From the NCBI GenBank assembly GCA_023957375.1, contig JAMLHB010000001.1, positions 962,245-1,026,244 on the forward strand: a stretch of DNA of 64,000 nt, written 5' to 3'. Position numbers and translations under genes: made by a program. Below, one piece after another: positions 34,777 to 43,094 of the stretch; position 1 is the first letter of the stretch; every line of letters starts with the position of its first letter. The notes below the pieces were generated by a model that was not told the DNA's origin, ran no database searches, and saw only the letters and a list, made by a program, of their open reading frames with translations. Source of the stretch: Flavobacteriales bacterium. Its GTDB lineage: Bacteria; Bacteroidota; Bacteroidia; Flavobacteriales_F; PHOS-HE28.

Positions 34777-35421
34777 TCAATTAGCGGTCCGCTCACGCCA
34801 AGCCTGCTCAAGGGCCCCCAGGAAGTGGTCGCTGTGCTGGGCCCCGCTCACTGCGTACTTATTGTCCAGCACGAAGAAGGGTACACCGCGCACGCCAATC
34901 TGCTGCGCCTCATACTCGTCGGCCTCCACCGCTTCCGTGAATGCATCTGCGGCCAGCATTTCCGCCGCCTCGTTGCCGTCCAGGCCGATCTCTTCCGCTA
35001 TGGCCTGCAGCACGGCCTTGTCGCCGATGTGCTCACCCAACACAAAATGGGCTTGGAACAAGCGTTCCTCGGCGGCATCGGCCAACCCCTTGGTCTTGGC
35101 CAGCTGGATCAGGCGGTGCGCATCGAAAGAGCTGCCCATCACGGCCTTGTCCATGTTATACTCCAACCCCACGGTGCGGGCCCGCTCCACCACACCGGCC
35201 ACCATTTCCTTGGCCTGTTCGCGTGTACGGCCGTACTTCTTGGCCAAGTGGTCGTACATGTCGTCGGGACTGCGCACCGGTGCCTCGCGGTCCAGCTCGA
35301 AGCTCTTCCATTCCACCTGCACTTGTTCCCGGTGGGGAAACTGCGCCAACGCCCGCTCAAACTCACGCTTGCCGATGTAACAGTACGGGCACACCACATC
35401 GGACCAGATCTGGATCGTCAT
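34777..35421 (-). CDS. DsbA-family oxidoreductase, FrnE-like
   Basis: A 214-residue cytoplasmic thioredoxin-fold protein starting MTIQIWSDVVCPYCYIGKREFE. The CPYC active site and the inserted helical domain are those of the FrnE/2-hydroxychromene isomerase-like branch of DsbA. VRGVPFFVLDNKYAVSGAQ carries the cis-Pro loop. No signal peptide is present, so it works in the cytoplasm. The minus-strand box CACCTTTG ends 4 bases before the ATG, predicting a leaderless message. A link to bacillithiol redox metabolism is possible but unproven. Confidence 0.88.
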   Translation of the reverse strand: MTIQIWSDVVCPYCYIGKREFERALAQFPHREQVQVEWKSFELDREAPVRSPDDMYDHLAKKYGRTREQAKEMVAGVVERARTVGLEYNMDKAVMGSSFDAHRLIQLAKTKGLADAAEERLFQAHFVLGEHIGDKAVLQAIAEEIGLDGNEAAEMLAADAFTEAVEADEYEAQQIGVRGVPFFVLDNKYAVSGAQHSDHFLGALEQAWRERTAN

Positions 35422-35446
35422 GGGGCAAAGGTGGGCATCACGGCGC

Positions 35447-37426
35447 TCAAAGCACCGTCACTTCCGTCCTTCTGTTCAGTGCGCGTCCCTCGTCGGTGTC
35501 GTTGGTGGCCACGGGTTTGGTTTCGCCGTAGCCTTTGGCCACCACGCGGCCTCCGTCGATGCCCTGCTTGATCAGGAAGTCGCGCACGGCGTTGGCGCGC
35601 TGCTCGCTCAATTTCTGGTTGGCGGCATCATTCCCCACATCGTCCGTGTGGCCGCCCACTTCGATCCGTACCGCGGGGGACGTTTTCATGAACTGCCCCA
35701 GCTTGTTCAATTCCACCGTGGAGGTGGGCAGCAAGGCATAGCTTGCCGTTTCAAAGAAGATGTTGCGCAGCTCGATCTTTTGGCCGGGCGCCACTTTGGA
35801 CAGTTTCACGTCCAATTGGTATGGCGCCGTGCCCTGCATATCGGCGAAGCTGTAGTTGCGCGAATAAAAGAGATAGCCTTCCGCGGAGGCGTTCAGCGCA
35901 TGGTCCACCCCGGTGGGCAGGCACACGGTGAATTCGCCGGACAATGGATCGCTGATGGCGCCTGCCGCCAACTTGCCGGAAGCCAGGTCGAACAATTCCA
36001 CATCAGCCTCCAAGGCCTTGCCGGTGGCTTTATCGGTAACCTTCCCGCGGATATAGGAAACCGGTGTGGGGCGTGCTTCCTTATACAGTTCGAAGCCATA
36101 GAGGTCCAGGTCTCCGAACCCTCCTTCGCGGTCGCTGGCGAAATAGGCCAGGCTGCCACTGGCGTCCACCAGCACACTGTTCTCGTCGCCGCCGGTATTG
36201 ATGGGCCATCCCAAGTTCATGGCCGGCCCCCAGGTGCCGTCCGTTTGCATGCGGCTCATGTAGATGTCCAAGCCGCCCATGCCGGGCCGTCCATCGCTGC
36301 TGAAATAGAGCGTCTTGCCATCGGGATGGATCTGCACGCTTTCCTCCTTGCCCGGGCTGTTCACGTTGGGGCCAAGCAGTTCGGGCTTGCTGAAGGCACC
36401 ATCGTCGCCCATGCGGCTGACATAAATGTCGGTGTTTTGCTGCCCATCACGCGATCGGGCACCGCGGAGGAAGTACAGCGTGCGGCCGTCACTGCCCATG
36501 GAAGGCTGACTTTCCCAACTGGGGCTGTTCACCGGGGCGCCCAAATTCTGCGCCTTGCTCCAACGATCGCCTACACGGCGGCTAATGAAGAGGTCGCAAC
36601 TGCCCAAGCCTTTGAGCCCCGGCCCATAGGACCCGTCCGCCCCGGCGCACTTGGTGAAAATAATGAAACGACCGTCCGGGGTCAGTGTTCCGGCCCCCTC
36701 ATTGTCCACCGTGTTTACCGTGGAGATGGGCATGGCAGCCCCCCATGTTCCGTCCTTCTGCCTATGGCTGACAAAGAAATCTTCCTGCACCCCGTAGGCG
36801 GAGCGGTCGTCCTTGATCAAGCGGGTGAACATCAAGGTGCTGTCATCCACGGTGACGGCGGGAAAGTATTCAGGATCCTTGGTGTTCACGCCCGGGCCCA
36901 GGTTCACTGGGGCGAAGGGCACGGGCTGCTTCATGGCCCGTTCGGCGAAGTCCGCATTGGCGGTTCCGCGCTGGGCGCGTTGCCGGCGCTGGGGGTCTTT
37001 GTCGTACTGCATGGCCAGAGCAAAGTGCTTGCGCGCCTCATTGTACGATCCCTGGCCCAACTCCAGTTCCGCCAAGTGCAGCGCGGCCGGCGGGAAGTAG
37101 GTCGGGTTGATGGCCAGCACCTCGTGGTACACGGCGATGGCCTCCTTGGGTAAATTGCGTTGCTCGTACATCTCGCCGAGGTAGATGCGCGGCTCGATGA
37201 ACTTCGGATCCTCGGCGGCGGCCTTCTTCAGGTTGCCTTCCGCACAGTCCCACTTCCGCAGGCGCATGCATTCGGCCCCGGCTTCGTATAGTTTGATCGC
37301 CTTGCTGCTGGTGGTGGTGTAACGGCTGGATTGTGCGGTGGCCACATCGGCCAGCAGGGTTGCCAGCAGGGCCAATACCATGGCACCGGTGCGAACGCCG
37401 CTCCCCTGCCCTGTGATCCAATTCAT
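35447..37426 (-). CDS. OmpA-family protein with TPR and PD40 propeller (second PorE-like protein)
   Basis: A 659-residue exported protein with a signal peptide (ending VATAQ), TPR helices (about 40-150), and a PD40 propeller with FIIFTKCAGADG, RTLYFLRGARSRDG, KTLYFSSDGRPGMGG and LAYFASDREGG. A regulatory-like beta domain (YIRGKVTDKATGKALEADVEL) precedes a C-terminal OmpA domain (IEVGGHTDDVGND, LSEQRANAVRDFL, NRRTEVTVL). The domain order repeats that of the 20512-22770 gene. The ATG overlaps the queE stop, so the two are translationally coupled although functionally unrelated. Likely an outer-membrane-to-peptidoglycan link. Confidence 0.87.
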   Translation of the reverse strand: MNWITGQGSGVRTGAMVLALLATLLADVATAQSSRYTTTSSKAIKLYEAGAECMRLRKWDCAEGNLKKAAAEDPKFIEPRIYLGEMYEQRNLPKEAIAVYHEVLAINPTYFPPAALHLAELELGQGSYNEARKHFALAMQYDKDPQRRQRAQRGTANADFAERAMKQPVPFAPVNLGPGVNTKDPEYFPAVTVDDSTLMFTRLIKDDRSAYGVQEDFFVSHRQKDGTWGAAMPISTVNTVDNEGAGTLTPDGRFIIFTKCAGADGSYGPGLKGLGSCDLFISRRVGDRWSKAQNLGAPVNSPSWESQPSMGSDGRTLYFLRGARSRDGQQNTDIYVSRMGDDGAFSKPELLGPNVNSPGKEESVQIHPDGKTLYFSSDGRPGMGGLDIYMSRMQTDGTWGPAMNLGWPINTGGDENSVLVDASGSLAYFASDREGGFGDLDLYGFELYKEARPTPVSYIRGKVTDKATGKALEADVELFDLASGKLAAGAISDPLSGEFTVCLPTGVDHALNASAEGYLFYSRNYSFADMQGTAPYQLDVKLSKVAPGQKIELRNIFFETASYALLPTSTVELNKLGQFMKTSPAVRIEVGGHTDDVGNDAANQKLSEQRANAVRDFLIKQGIDGGRVVAKGYGETKPVATNDTDEGRALNRRTEVTVL

Positions 37427-38034
37427 GGGATGTTCAAGTATTTGTGCGTTTGCAGGGATACCCTCCAACGCGGGTGCTCCATCACGTAGTTCACCACCAA
37501 AGGCGTCATTTCACTGCGCTTGCCCCACTCGGGTTGCAGGTACAGCATGCAGTCCGGGCGCGTCAACGCCGCATGTCCTTCGGCCCATTTCAGGTCGTGC
37601 TTGTTGAAGACCACCACCTTCATTTCATCCGCCAAGGCGTGAAAGCCCGGAACCGGCGCCTTGAATTTTTTAGGGCTGAAGCAGACATGGTGCCACTCCC
37701 CGCTGATCGGCGAAGAACCGCTGGTCTCCAGGTGCGTACGGAACCCTGCCTTACGCAAGGCATGGGTAAGCGGCCCCAAGGGATGCAGCAACGGTTCGCC
37801 GCCCGTAACGACGGCAATGCGCGCAGGGTGGCGCAAGGCGCCGGCCACAATCGCCTCCACGGACATCACCGGATGGCGGCCCGCGTCCCAACTTTCCTTC
37901 ACATCGCACCAGGAGCAGCCCACATCGCAGCCCGCCAAACGGATGAAGTACGCAGCCTGTCCGGTGTAGGCTCCTTCGCCTTGCAGCGTAAGGAACGCCT
38001 CCATCACGGGCAGTTCAAGACCTGGAGACGACAT
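37423..38034 (-). CDS. queE: 7-carboxy-7-deazaguanine synthase QueE
   Basis: Radical-SAM enzyme that makes 7-carboxy-7-deazaguanine on the way to preQ0 and queuosine. The 203-residue product has MEAFLTLQGEGAYTGQAAYFIRL and the cluster motif CDVGCSWCDVKESW (CxxxCxxC). VTGGEPLLHP and HLETSG also fit. A W after CxxxCxxCD is the usual family feature. No queC, queD or queF lies in the window. The PorE-like gene overlaps its 3' end. A 6S-like RNA ends only 42 bases upstream on the same strand. Confidence 0.93.
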   Translation of the reverse strand: MSSPGLELPVMEAFLTLQGEGAYTGQAAYFIRLAGCDVGCSWCDVKESWDAGRHPVMSVEAIVAGALRHPARIAVVTGGEPLLHPLGPLTHALRKAGFRTHLETSGSSPISGEWHHVCFSPKKFKAPVPGFHALADEMKVVVFNKHDLKWAEGHAALTRPDCMLYLQPEWGKRSEMTPLVVNYVMEHPRWRVSLQTHKYLNIP

Positions 38035-38076
38035 GTTCGATCACTTTCGGCAAAGGAAGTGCCACATCAGCGGGCA

Positions 38077-38270
38077 CAAAAAAAGCCCACACAGGACCGA
38101 GTTCAGAAAACCCATGGATCACATGAGCGGGTTGGACAGAAAGGGGTCGGTAATCCTCGATGTTCCCGGGGGATACCGCCCGAAGGCGGCGAGGCCCGCC
38201 CTTGCCCTTTGGATCTTCCAACCCTGAGGAAGAAATGTTGGTTTTGAGAACCTATGGCCTGTGTGGGCTG
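38077..38270 (-). ncRNA. ssrS: Probable 6S RNA (flavobacterial type)
   Basis: The minus strand folds like 6S RNA, which mimics an open promoter and binds RNA polymerase. The 5' segment AGCCCACACAGG (complement of 38258-38269) pairs with the 3' segment CCTGTGTGGGCT (complement of 38084-38095), closed by a run of seven T (38078-38084). Inside, GTTC..AAAACC pairs with GGTTTT..GAAC, and GGGTTGGA plus AAAGGG pair with CCCTTT plus TCCAACCC. Two opposed unpaired stretches of about 15 bases form a central bubble. The apex is a GC hairpin CCGCC-TTC-GGGCGG. No reading frame is credible. Possible -7 box TACCTTCG at 38314-38321. The exact 5' end is uncertain. Confidence 0.72.
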
Positions 38271-38362
38271 TGTGTTGATCAGCTCACGGCTGACAAAGAA
38301 CGCTTTCGTGGTCCGAAGGTACGTTCTTTTTTCTTGAATGGGGAATGAGTTGTGAACGATCG

Positions 38363-38435
38363 GGGGCAGGAGGCAGCAGGAACTGGCGGAAGCTGGCAGT
38401 GGCAGTGGGCAGCGGCAGCGTGCAGTGGGCAACTA
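38363..38435. repeat. Simple GGCAG-type purine-rich repeat
   Basis: Irregular repetition of GGCAGTGGGCAG, GGCAGCGGCAG and related words in the gap between the 6S-like RNA and the next gene. Low complexity and non-coding. It ends at the 3' end of the Tudor-like protein gene. Confidence 0.55.
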
Positions 38436-39017
38436 CCCTTCCCCTTTCTGCCCAACGAACTGGTCTTCCTTGTCCTCAAAGAGAATGTTGAAGGTGGTGA
38501 GGCTGCCGTAACAGCGGGTGATGTATTGTTGGAGCTCCACCTTGTCCTGCTCGCTGATGCCGGTGTGGGCGTTGAGCTTCTGTTCAAGCACGCGGAACCG
38601 GTCACGGATCATCACGATCTTGTGGAAGAAGTCTTCGATGGGCACTTCCTTGCTCTTCAGGGAGGCATCGCGCGGCTTGATCTCCAATGTTCCGCCTTCA
38701 TAGCGCCGTGCCAGTTCCACGGGCCGCTGCGGAGCTTGCATTTCCTCCAGCACCTCGCGCAAGGCGTCGCGCACATGGTCCAGGTCCAGTGGCTCGGGCT
38801 CCACTTCCACGCCCGGTGCAACCACCTGCAAGCCTTCGAACGAGCGGGAGATCGATTGTTCCCCGTGGTCCTTGAAGAACACATGGACGGTCCGCGGGTC
38901 CATGTCGTATACAACTCCCGCGCCCATGGTGGGGTGATTGACGCGGGCACCGATGCCGAGATCGTGGAGGTCCATGCCGTTGTGGTGATGTTCCGCAATG
39001 ATACAAGCCGCGCTCAT
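38433..39017 (-). CDS. Conserved unknown with N-terminal Tudor-like barrel
   Basis: A 194-residue cytoplasmic protein. After a short His-rich start, GIGARVNHPTMGAGVVYDMDPRTVHVFF (residues about 20-50) looks like the small Tudor/SH3-like barrel found at the C-terminus of UvrD/PcrA helicases and in CarD. This suggests protein or RNA-polymerase contact. The rest is charged and helical (HVRDALREVLEEM, FFHKIVMIRDRFRVLEQKL). ATG 39017 overlaps the stop of the M14 gene (ATGA). An internal ATG at 38975 (MDLHDLGIGARV) is an alternative. I do not recognise a named family. Confidence 0.65.
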   Translation of the reverse strand: MSAACIIAEHHHNGMDLHDLGIGARVNHPTMGAGVVYDMDPRTVHVFFKDHGEQSISRSFEGLQVVAPGVEVEPEPLDLDHVRDALREVLEEMQAPQRPVELARRYEGGTLEIKPRDASLKSKEVPIEDFFHKIVMIRDRFRVLEQKLNAHTGISEQDKVELQQYITRCYGSLTTFNILFEDKEDQFVGQKGEG

Positions 39018-40747
39018 TCCACCTCGCGCTGCACCGGGTATTTCCGATAACCGGGCTCCATCCACGGTGAATGGCGGTAGATCCACAGCAATTGCGCCTC
39101 CTCATCCTTGGCAAAGGAGGGATCAAAGACCTGCTTGCGCCGGAATTCCGCATCAAGCACGGGGTTGTCGGCAAGCAGGCGGGCAGCTTGGTCTTCAAAG
39201 ACGTAGCTGTCGAACCATTCCTTCTGCTGCAATACGGCATCAAAGAAATTCCATGCGAAAAAGCCATCGTCGGACCGGCTTTCCAAGGCTTCCACCACAT
39301 ACCGGTCGGTGGGCCGGCCCATGGGGATCCGCACGTCGCCGGCATGCACGGTGCTGCGGATCCGTTTGCGCACCACGTGGATGTTGCGGTGCAGGTAGTG
39401 GCCTTCATAGGCCATGGGCACGGTGGCGAATGCACCCATGCTATCCTGCTCCACGGTTAGCACCGTGTCGTGCGCCATGGCTTCCATGTGCACGCCGTTC
39501 AACCGCAACCGTTGGATCACTTCCCGCCACTGCCCGGGTACGATGTAGGCCTTGGGCTTGGCTACCTTCAACGACGGCACATAGGAATTGCGCCATGGCA
39601 CAGTGGTTTCCGTGGGCTTGCCGCGGTCATACCGGATCCGGGGAAGGCCTGTTACCCGGCTCCGCTCGGTCAACGCGGCATATCCCTTCCACGGCAGGCT
39701 CTCCACCGCCATGGTGTCCAAACGCCAGTTGAGGCCGAATTCCGCAGCCGTGGCGGTGGCCTGTTGGGCTGCCGCACGTGCTGCTCGCAGTTCTTCAGGC
39801 TGCTGGTCCATCACGGCCAAGGTGCCCATCAGCAACTGGAAGGTGGCATTCACACGGTCTGCAAAGGGCTTCAGCACGTGGCTCTCGCTGACAATGCCGA
39901 TCCGGTTGAATAGTGCGGCGTGTCCGGTGCTATATCGAGGACTGTCGTTGAACCCTTGCAAGCCATCCTCTGGCACGGCGCCCGTGGTTTCGAAATACGG
40001 GCACATCAGCAGGTTCTTGCGCTGCATCCATTCATACTGGCCCGGAATCAGGGTGCCGGTCATGAAATCGCCCAAGGGCTTGGCGAGCTTGTCTTTCTGG
40101 GTGGCCATCAACGCCATGATGTACTGGTGGTCCGCACCATCGCTCACATGCGTTTCGAAGTAGATGTCGGGGTCCCATGCGGTGAGCGCCGCCACCAGGG
40201 TGTGTGCGTTTTCGGAATCCATTTTCATGAAATCCCGGTTGAGATCAAGGTACTTGGCATTGCCCCTGAAGCCATATTCCCTCGGGCCGTTCTGGTTGGC
40301 GCGGCTGAAGCTGCCCCGGTTCAACGAGCCACTGACGTTGTATACCGGCACGATGCACACGGCGGTGTTCACCAACAAGCCCATGAGCTGGTCGCTTTCC
40401 AGCAGGGCTTGGGCCAGCATCAGGCTGGCATCGATGCCGTCCGGCTCGCCGGGATGAATGCCGTTGGTGACCCACAGGATATTCTTTCCGGCGGCACGGA
40501 TGCTGTCCGGGGTGAAGCCGCTGCCGTCGCTTAGGATAAAGAGGTGGATCGGATGGCCGTCGTCGTCGTGCCCGATGGTGGTGAGCTTGGCGCCTCCATG
40601 GATCGAATCCAGGAACGCATATCGGTGAATGGCCTGCTGCCAAGTTGCCGATGTGTCGCCTTCAAACACCCATTGAGCTTGCCCGGTGCAGGACGTTAGG
40701 ATAGCCAAGGAAACGAACAATGTCCGGGGCCATTCTCGTTGTGCCAT
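39014..40747 (-). CDS. Secreted M14 family zinc carboxypeptidase
   Basis: A 577-residue exported peptidase. The signal region MAQREWPRTLFVSLAILTSCTGQAQ may be lipidated at Cys20 or cleaved after GQAQ. The zinc site of M14 enzymes is visible as NGIHPGEPDGIDAS (His and Glu ligands) and later DIYFETHVSDGADHQY (third ligand His). DLNRDFMK and the SRYSTG-like SPRYSTGHAALFNRIG fit the family. The C-terminal third is a beta-rich extension. It is coupled to the Tudor-like gene downstream. The start lies 22 bases after the terminator of the small upstream transcript, so it has its own promoter (ATATTTG just before the ATG). Confidence 0.87.
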   Translation of the reverse strand: MAQREWPRTLFVSLAILTSCTGQAQWVFEGDTSATWQQAIHRYAFLDSIHGGAKLTTIGHDDDGHPIHLFILSDGSGFTPDSIRAAGKNILWVTNGIHPGEPDGIDASLMLAQALLESDQLMGLLVNTAVCIVPVYNVSGSLNRGSFSRANQNGPREYGFRGNAKYLDLNRDFMKMDSENAHTLVAALTAWDPDIYFETHVSDGADHQYIMALMATQKDKLAKPLGDFMTGTLIPGQYEWMQRKNLLMCPYFETTGAVPEDGLQGFNDSPRYSTGHAALFNRIGIVSESHVLKPFADRVNATFQLLMGTLAVMDQQPEELRAARAAAQQATATAAEFGLNWRLDTMAVESLPWKGYAALTERSRVTGLPRIRYDRGKPTETTVPWRNSYVPSLKVAKPKAYIVPGQWREVIQRLRLNGVHMEAMAHDTVLTVEQDSMGAFATVPMAYEGHYLHRNIHVVRKRIRSTVHAGDVRIPMGRPTDRYVVEALESRSDDGFFAWNFFDAVLQQKEWFDSYVFEDQAARLLADNPVLDAEFRRKQVFDPSFAKDEEAQLLWIYRHSPWMEPGYRKYPVQREVE

Positions 40748-40769
40748 GTGCAAATATCGCCGTAGCGGT

Positions 40770-40813
40770 AAAAAAGGAAACCCCGGCACAGCAAGGAAAG
40801 TGCCAGGGCTTCC
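40770..40813 (-). terminator. Rho-independent terminator of a small upstream transcript
   Basis: On the minus strand GGAAGCCCTGGCAC (40813-40800) pairs with GTGCCGGGGTTTCC (40789-40776), 12 Watson-Crick pairs of 14, followed by six T. It terminates transcription coming from about 41030. Confidence 0.75.
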
Positions 40814-40847
40814 GACCGCCGGCGGTCTGCCCGCCGGTCCATTGGGG

Positions 40848-41015
40848 TTAGCAGCCTGTGGAGGGCGCATCCGGCCATTCAGCGCAGGTCTCCTGCTCGG
40901 CGGTAACCGTAGCGGGCGCCGGGATTTCCTGCTTCTGCGGAACTACCGCGGGCTGCACTTGCTGGGCAAAGAGCTGTTCCTCATCGGTAAGCTGAAGCAG
41001 GAGCGTGAGGGTCAT
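40848..41015 (-). CDS. Small unknown protein (55 residues)
   Basis: A short frame from ATG 41015 (or ATG 41027, four codons longer) to TAA at 40848. It encodes MTLTLLLQLTDEEQLFAQQV, a Pro/Val/Gln-rich middle, and a C-terminus with two cysteines (ETCAEWPDAPSTGC). The support is positional: the strand ends in a proper terminator 35 bases downstream, and TTG plus ACAATTTG spaced 19 bases lie upstream. Not recognised. It could also be a non-coding RNA transcript. Confidence 0.4.
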   Translation of the reverse strand: MTLTLLLQLTDEEQLFAQQVQPAVVPQKQEIPAPATVTAEQETCAEWPDAPSTGC

Positions 41016-41206
41016 TACAGGCCACATGATCGTTGCAATTGGTGGTGCAAATTGTCGACGAATCGATCTTTTGTCAAGACGAACAACTTCAATTGCTCGG
41101 CGGGTGCCTCATAATCTCATTGAGCGGCAAGGAGTTGCATAGCCTGACATGGCCAAACCGGATTGCTTACCATTCCTTGTGCAACTTTGCCGCTATCTTA
41201 TTGCCG

Positions 41207-41872
41207 ATGGGAAAGCGTGTGTTGCTCCTTGCCGTTCTGGTTTCACAGTTGCCCGGCTCCCCGCAACTTTTTGCGCAAGGCTCGCGCAATGGCCCCAAGG
41301 TGGGTGGAGGGATCGGCACGCAGACCTTCGGGAAGTTCCTTCAATGGAATGGCCAACCCAAGCTGGGCCCCGTGGCGGGCTGGAGCTTTGAAGCCCCGGT
41401 CACCGAACAGGTAAGCCTGCTGATCGAGCCGATGTACATCGGCAAGGGCAGTGTAACGGTGGACAATGTGCAAAAGACGCGCACTTCGGTGGCACTGAAC
41501 TACCTTGAACTTCCCTTATTGATCAAAGTGAGCACCAACCCGGACCCGCAGGGGTTGTACCTGAGCGGCGGGCTGATGTACGGTTACCTGCTTCACGGCA
41601 AGGTGAAAAACTTCCAGTACGGCGAATTGAAGTCGGAATACACATTTTCACCCAGCACGAACCAGAACCGCGGCCAGTGGAGCGCCGGGGTGGGCTTAGG
41701 CCAGGAGGTGGGGCCCTGGCTGATCGAACTGCGCGGGCAAAGCAGCCTCAACACCTTCGACCGTTTGGTGCGTTCGCACAATGTGGTTTATTCCGTGCAG
41801 GTTGCGTGGCGGTTCCCCACACAGGCCGAAAAGGACCGCAAGCGCGCGGAGCGGGAGGAACAGGAGGACTGA
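41207..41872 (+). CDS. Outer-membrane beta-barrel protein (PorT-like fold)
   Basis: A 221-residue protein. Signal peptide MGKRVLLLAVLVSQLPGSPQLFAQG, then GPKVGGGIGTQTFGKFL and eight or so amphipathic strands typical of the outer membrane beta-barrel family of Bacteroidota (VALNYLELPLLIKVST, LYLSGGLMYGYLLHGKVK, QWSAGVGLGQEVGPWLIELRGQ). It ends in a charged helix (EKDRKRAEREEQED). The frame is open to 41033, but the leader at ATG 41207 decides the start. A CAACTTTG box lies 17 bases upstream. Function beyond an envelope role is unknown. Confidence 0.8.
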   Translation: MGKRVLLLAVLVSQLPGSPQLFAQGSRNGPKVGGGIGTQTFGKFLQWNGQPKLGPVAGWSFEAPVTEQVSLLIEPMYIGKGSVTVDNVQKTRTSVALNYLELPLLIKVSTNPDPQGLYLSGGLMYGYLLHGKVKNFQYGELKSEYTFSPSTNQNRGQWSAGVGLGQEVGPWLIELRGQSSLNTFDRLVRSHNVVYSVQVAWRFPTQAEKDRKRAEREEQED

Positions 41873-41882
41873 GCCTATGCGC

Positions 41883-43049
41883 TCAATGCCCCTCGTCGCG
41901 GAAGAAATCCAGGTTTTGCAGCTTCACCAAGTGTACGTTGGTGAAATAGTGGTGCAGGATGGTGGTGTAGTCATATCCATTGCGGGCCATGTGCATAGCT
42001 CCTTCCTGGCAGAGCCCCACACCGTGGCCGAACCCCTTTCCGGACAGGACCACTTGGTCTCCATCGGGTTTCACGCTGAAGTACGCTGAACGCAGGTGCA
42101 GGTCTTTGCGCAGGCGGACCAAGGAGATCCCGGGCGCGATATTGGCCAGGTAAAGGTCCCGGCAGTCGGGCTGGTAATTGGTGACGCTGGCCACCACGTT
42201 GCTGTCGTCGGTGTCCACGCCGAACGCCTTGCTGAGATAGCCCAGCCACTTGGCCCGGGGCATGCTCTTTTCCCATACGGCATGGGGTTCGTGCAGGCAG
42301 AAGGTGTCCAAGGTGCTGACCAAATAGGGCTCGCTCTTGCTCCACACGTCCTCGGCGTTCACGGTTTCGCCCCCGCAATTGCTGTGGAAGGTGGCGTGGA
42401 TCAGGCGGATGTCCGGGTCCACCGCCACCAGGTCGCGCGTGAGGGCCACCGCTTGGCGGATGCTGTCCACCCGGTTGCGGCCATGGAACACTTGGCAATG
42501 CACGGCATCACATACCTCAAAGCCCTCCCCTGCGTGCCGCCGCTTGTTGGCCAGGGCATAGGTGCGGCAGCTCACCGCCTGCAACTTGTAATACTCCATC
42601 CAGTGGTCCTTTCCGGCTTCGGCCTGCACCACGCCGGCCACATATTCCTCCAGGGGCACGGTGGCCACCAATTGCAGGCTTCCGCCGGCCCGGTTCACCT
42701 CCAAGGAACCGGGGTAGGCACGTTCGGGCCCCTTTGGCGCCATGTTCCGCAAGCGGAACCCCCGGCCCGATGCGGACCGGAACGTGATGTTCTTCGCCGC
42801 AGTGAAGTCCAACATCAGGGAGCGGGCATGGACGCCTGCATCGGAGAACTTGAGCACCACCCCGTCGGAAGAGGCCAGCTCGGCGGATTTTTTCCCATCC
42901 ACCCAAATGGAGAGCGGCCCGCCGTCGCCCATGACCATCACCTGGCGGCTGGGTGATTCCCTGAACAGGCCGATGCGCACGTCGGCGTATTGCGCATGCG
43001 CGGATGCTGCCGGAAGAAAAGCGGAAAGCAATAAGAAGGTGCGGTACAT
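41883..43049 (-). CDS. SpoIID/LytB domain protein
   Basis: A 388-residue exported protein with a signal peptide ending SAHAQ. It has a beta-rich N-terminal region and a SpoIID domain from about residue 120: VPLEEYVAGVVQAEAGKDHWMEYYKLQAVSCRTYAL, HATFHSNCGGETV and GKGFGHGVGLCQEGAMHMARNGYDYTTILHHYF. SpoIID is a lytic transglycosylase in sporulating Firmicutes; here it probably trims glycan strands in vegetative cells, since no sporulation genes exist. The Glu of LEEYVAGVV is in the catalytic position. Confidence 0.9.
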   Translation of the reverse strand: MYRTFLLLSAFLPAASAHAQYADVRIGLFRESPSRQVMVMGDGGPLSIWVDGKKSAELASSDGVVLKFSDAGVHARSLMLDFTAAKNITFRSASGRGFRLRNMAPKGPERAYPGSLEVNRAGGSLQLVATVPLEEYVAGVVQAEAGKDHWMEYYKLQAVSCRTYALANKRRHAGEGFEVCDAVHCQVFHGRNRVDSIRQAVALTRDLVAVDPDIRLIHATFHSNCGGETVNAEDVWSKSEPYLVSTLDTFCLHEPHAVWEKSMPRAKWLGYLSKAFGVDTDDSNVVASVTNYQPDCRDLYLANIAPGISLVRLRKDLHLRSAYFSVKPDGDQVVLSGKGFGHGVGLCQEGAMHMARNGYDYTTILHHYFTNVHLVKLQNLDFFRDEGH

Positions 43050-43056
43050 GGCGGTG

Positions 43057-43064
43057 CGAAACTA
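43057..43064 (-). promoter_or_regulatory. -7 box of the SpoIID-domain gene
   Basis: The minus strand reads TAGTTTCG, ending 7 bases before the ATG at 43049, in the 45-base gap behind lpxB. It suggests a separate, nearly leaderless transcript. Confidence 0.5.
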
Positions 43065-43094
43065 TCGGCACCTTTTTTCGGCGCGAGGTGCGGT

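Noticed and set aside
37990..38430. preQ1 riboswitch in front of queE
   Set aside because: The 5' region of queE is occupied by the 6S-like RNA and its T-run. No small preQ1 pseudoknot was found in the remaining 42 bases.
38103..38432. 109-codon minus-strand frame across the 6S-like RNA
   Set aside because: It crosses low-complexity repeat and structured RNA, with no support for translation.
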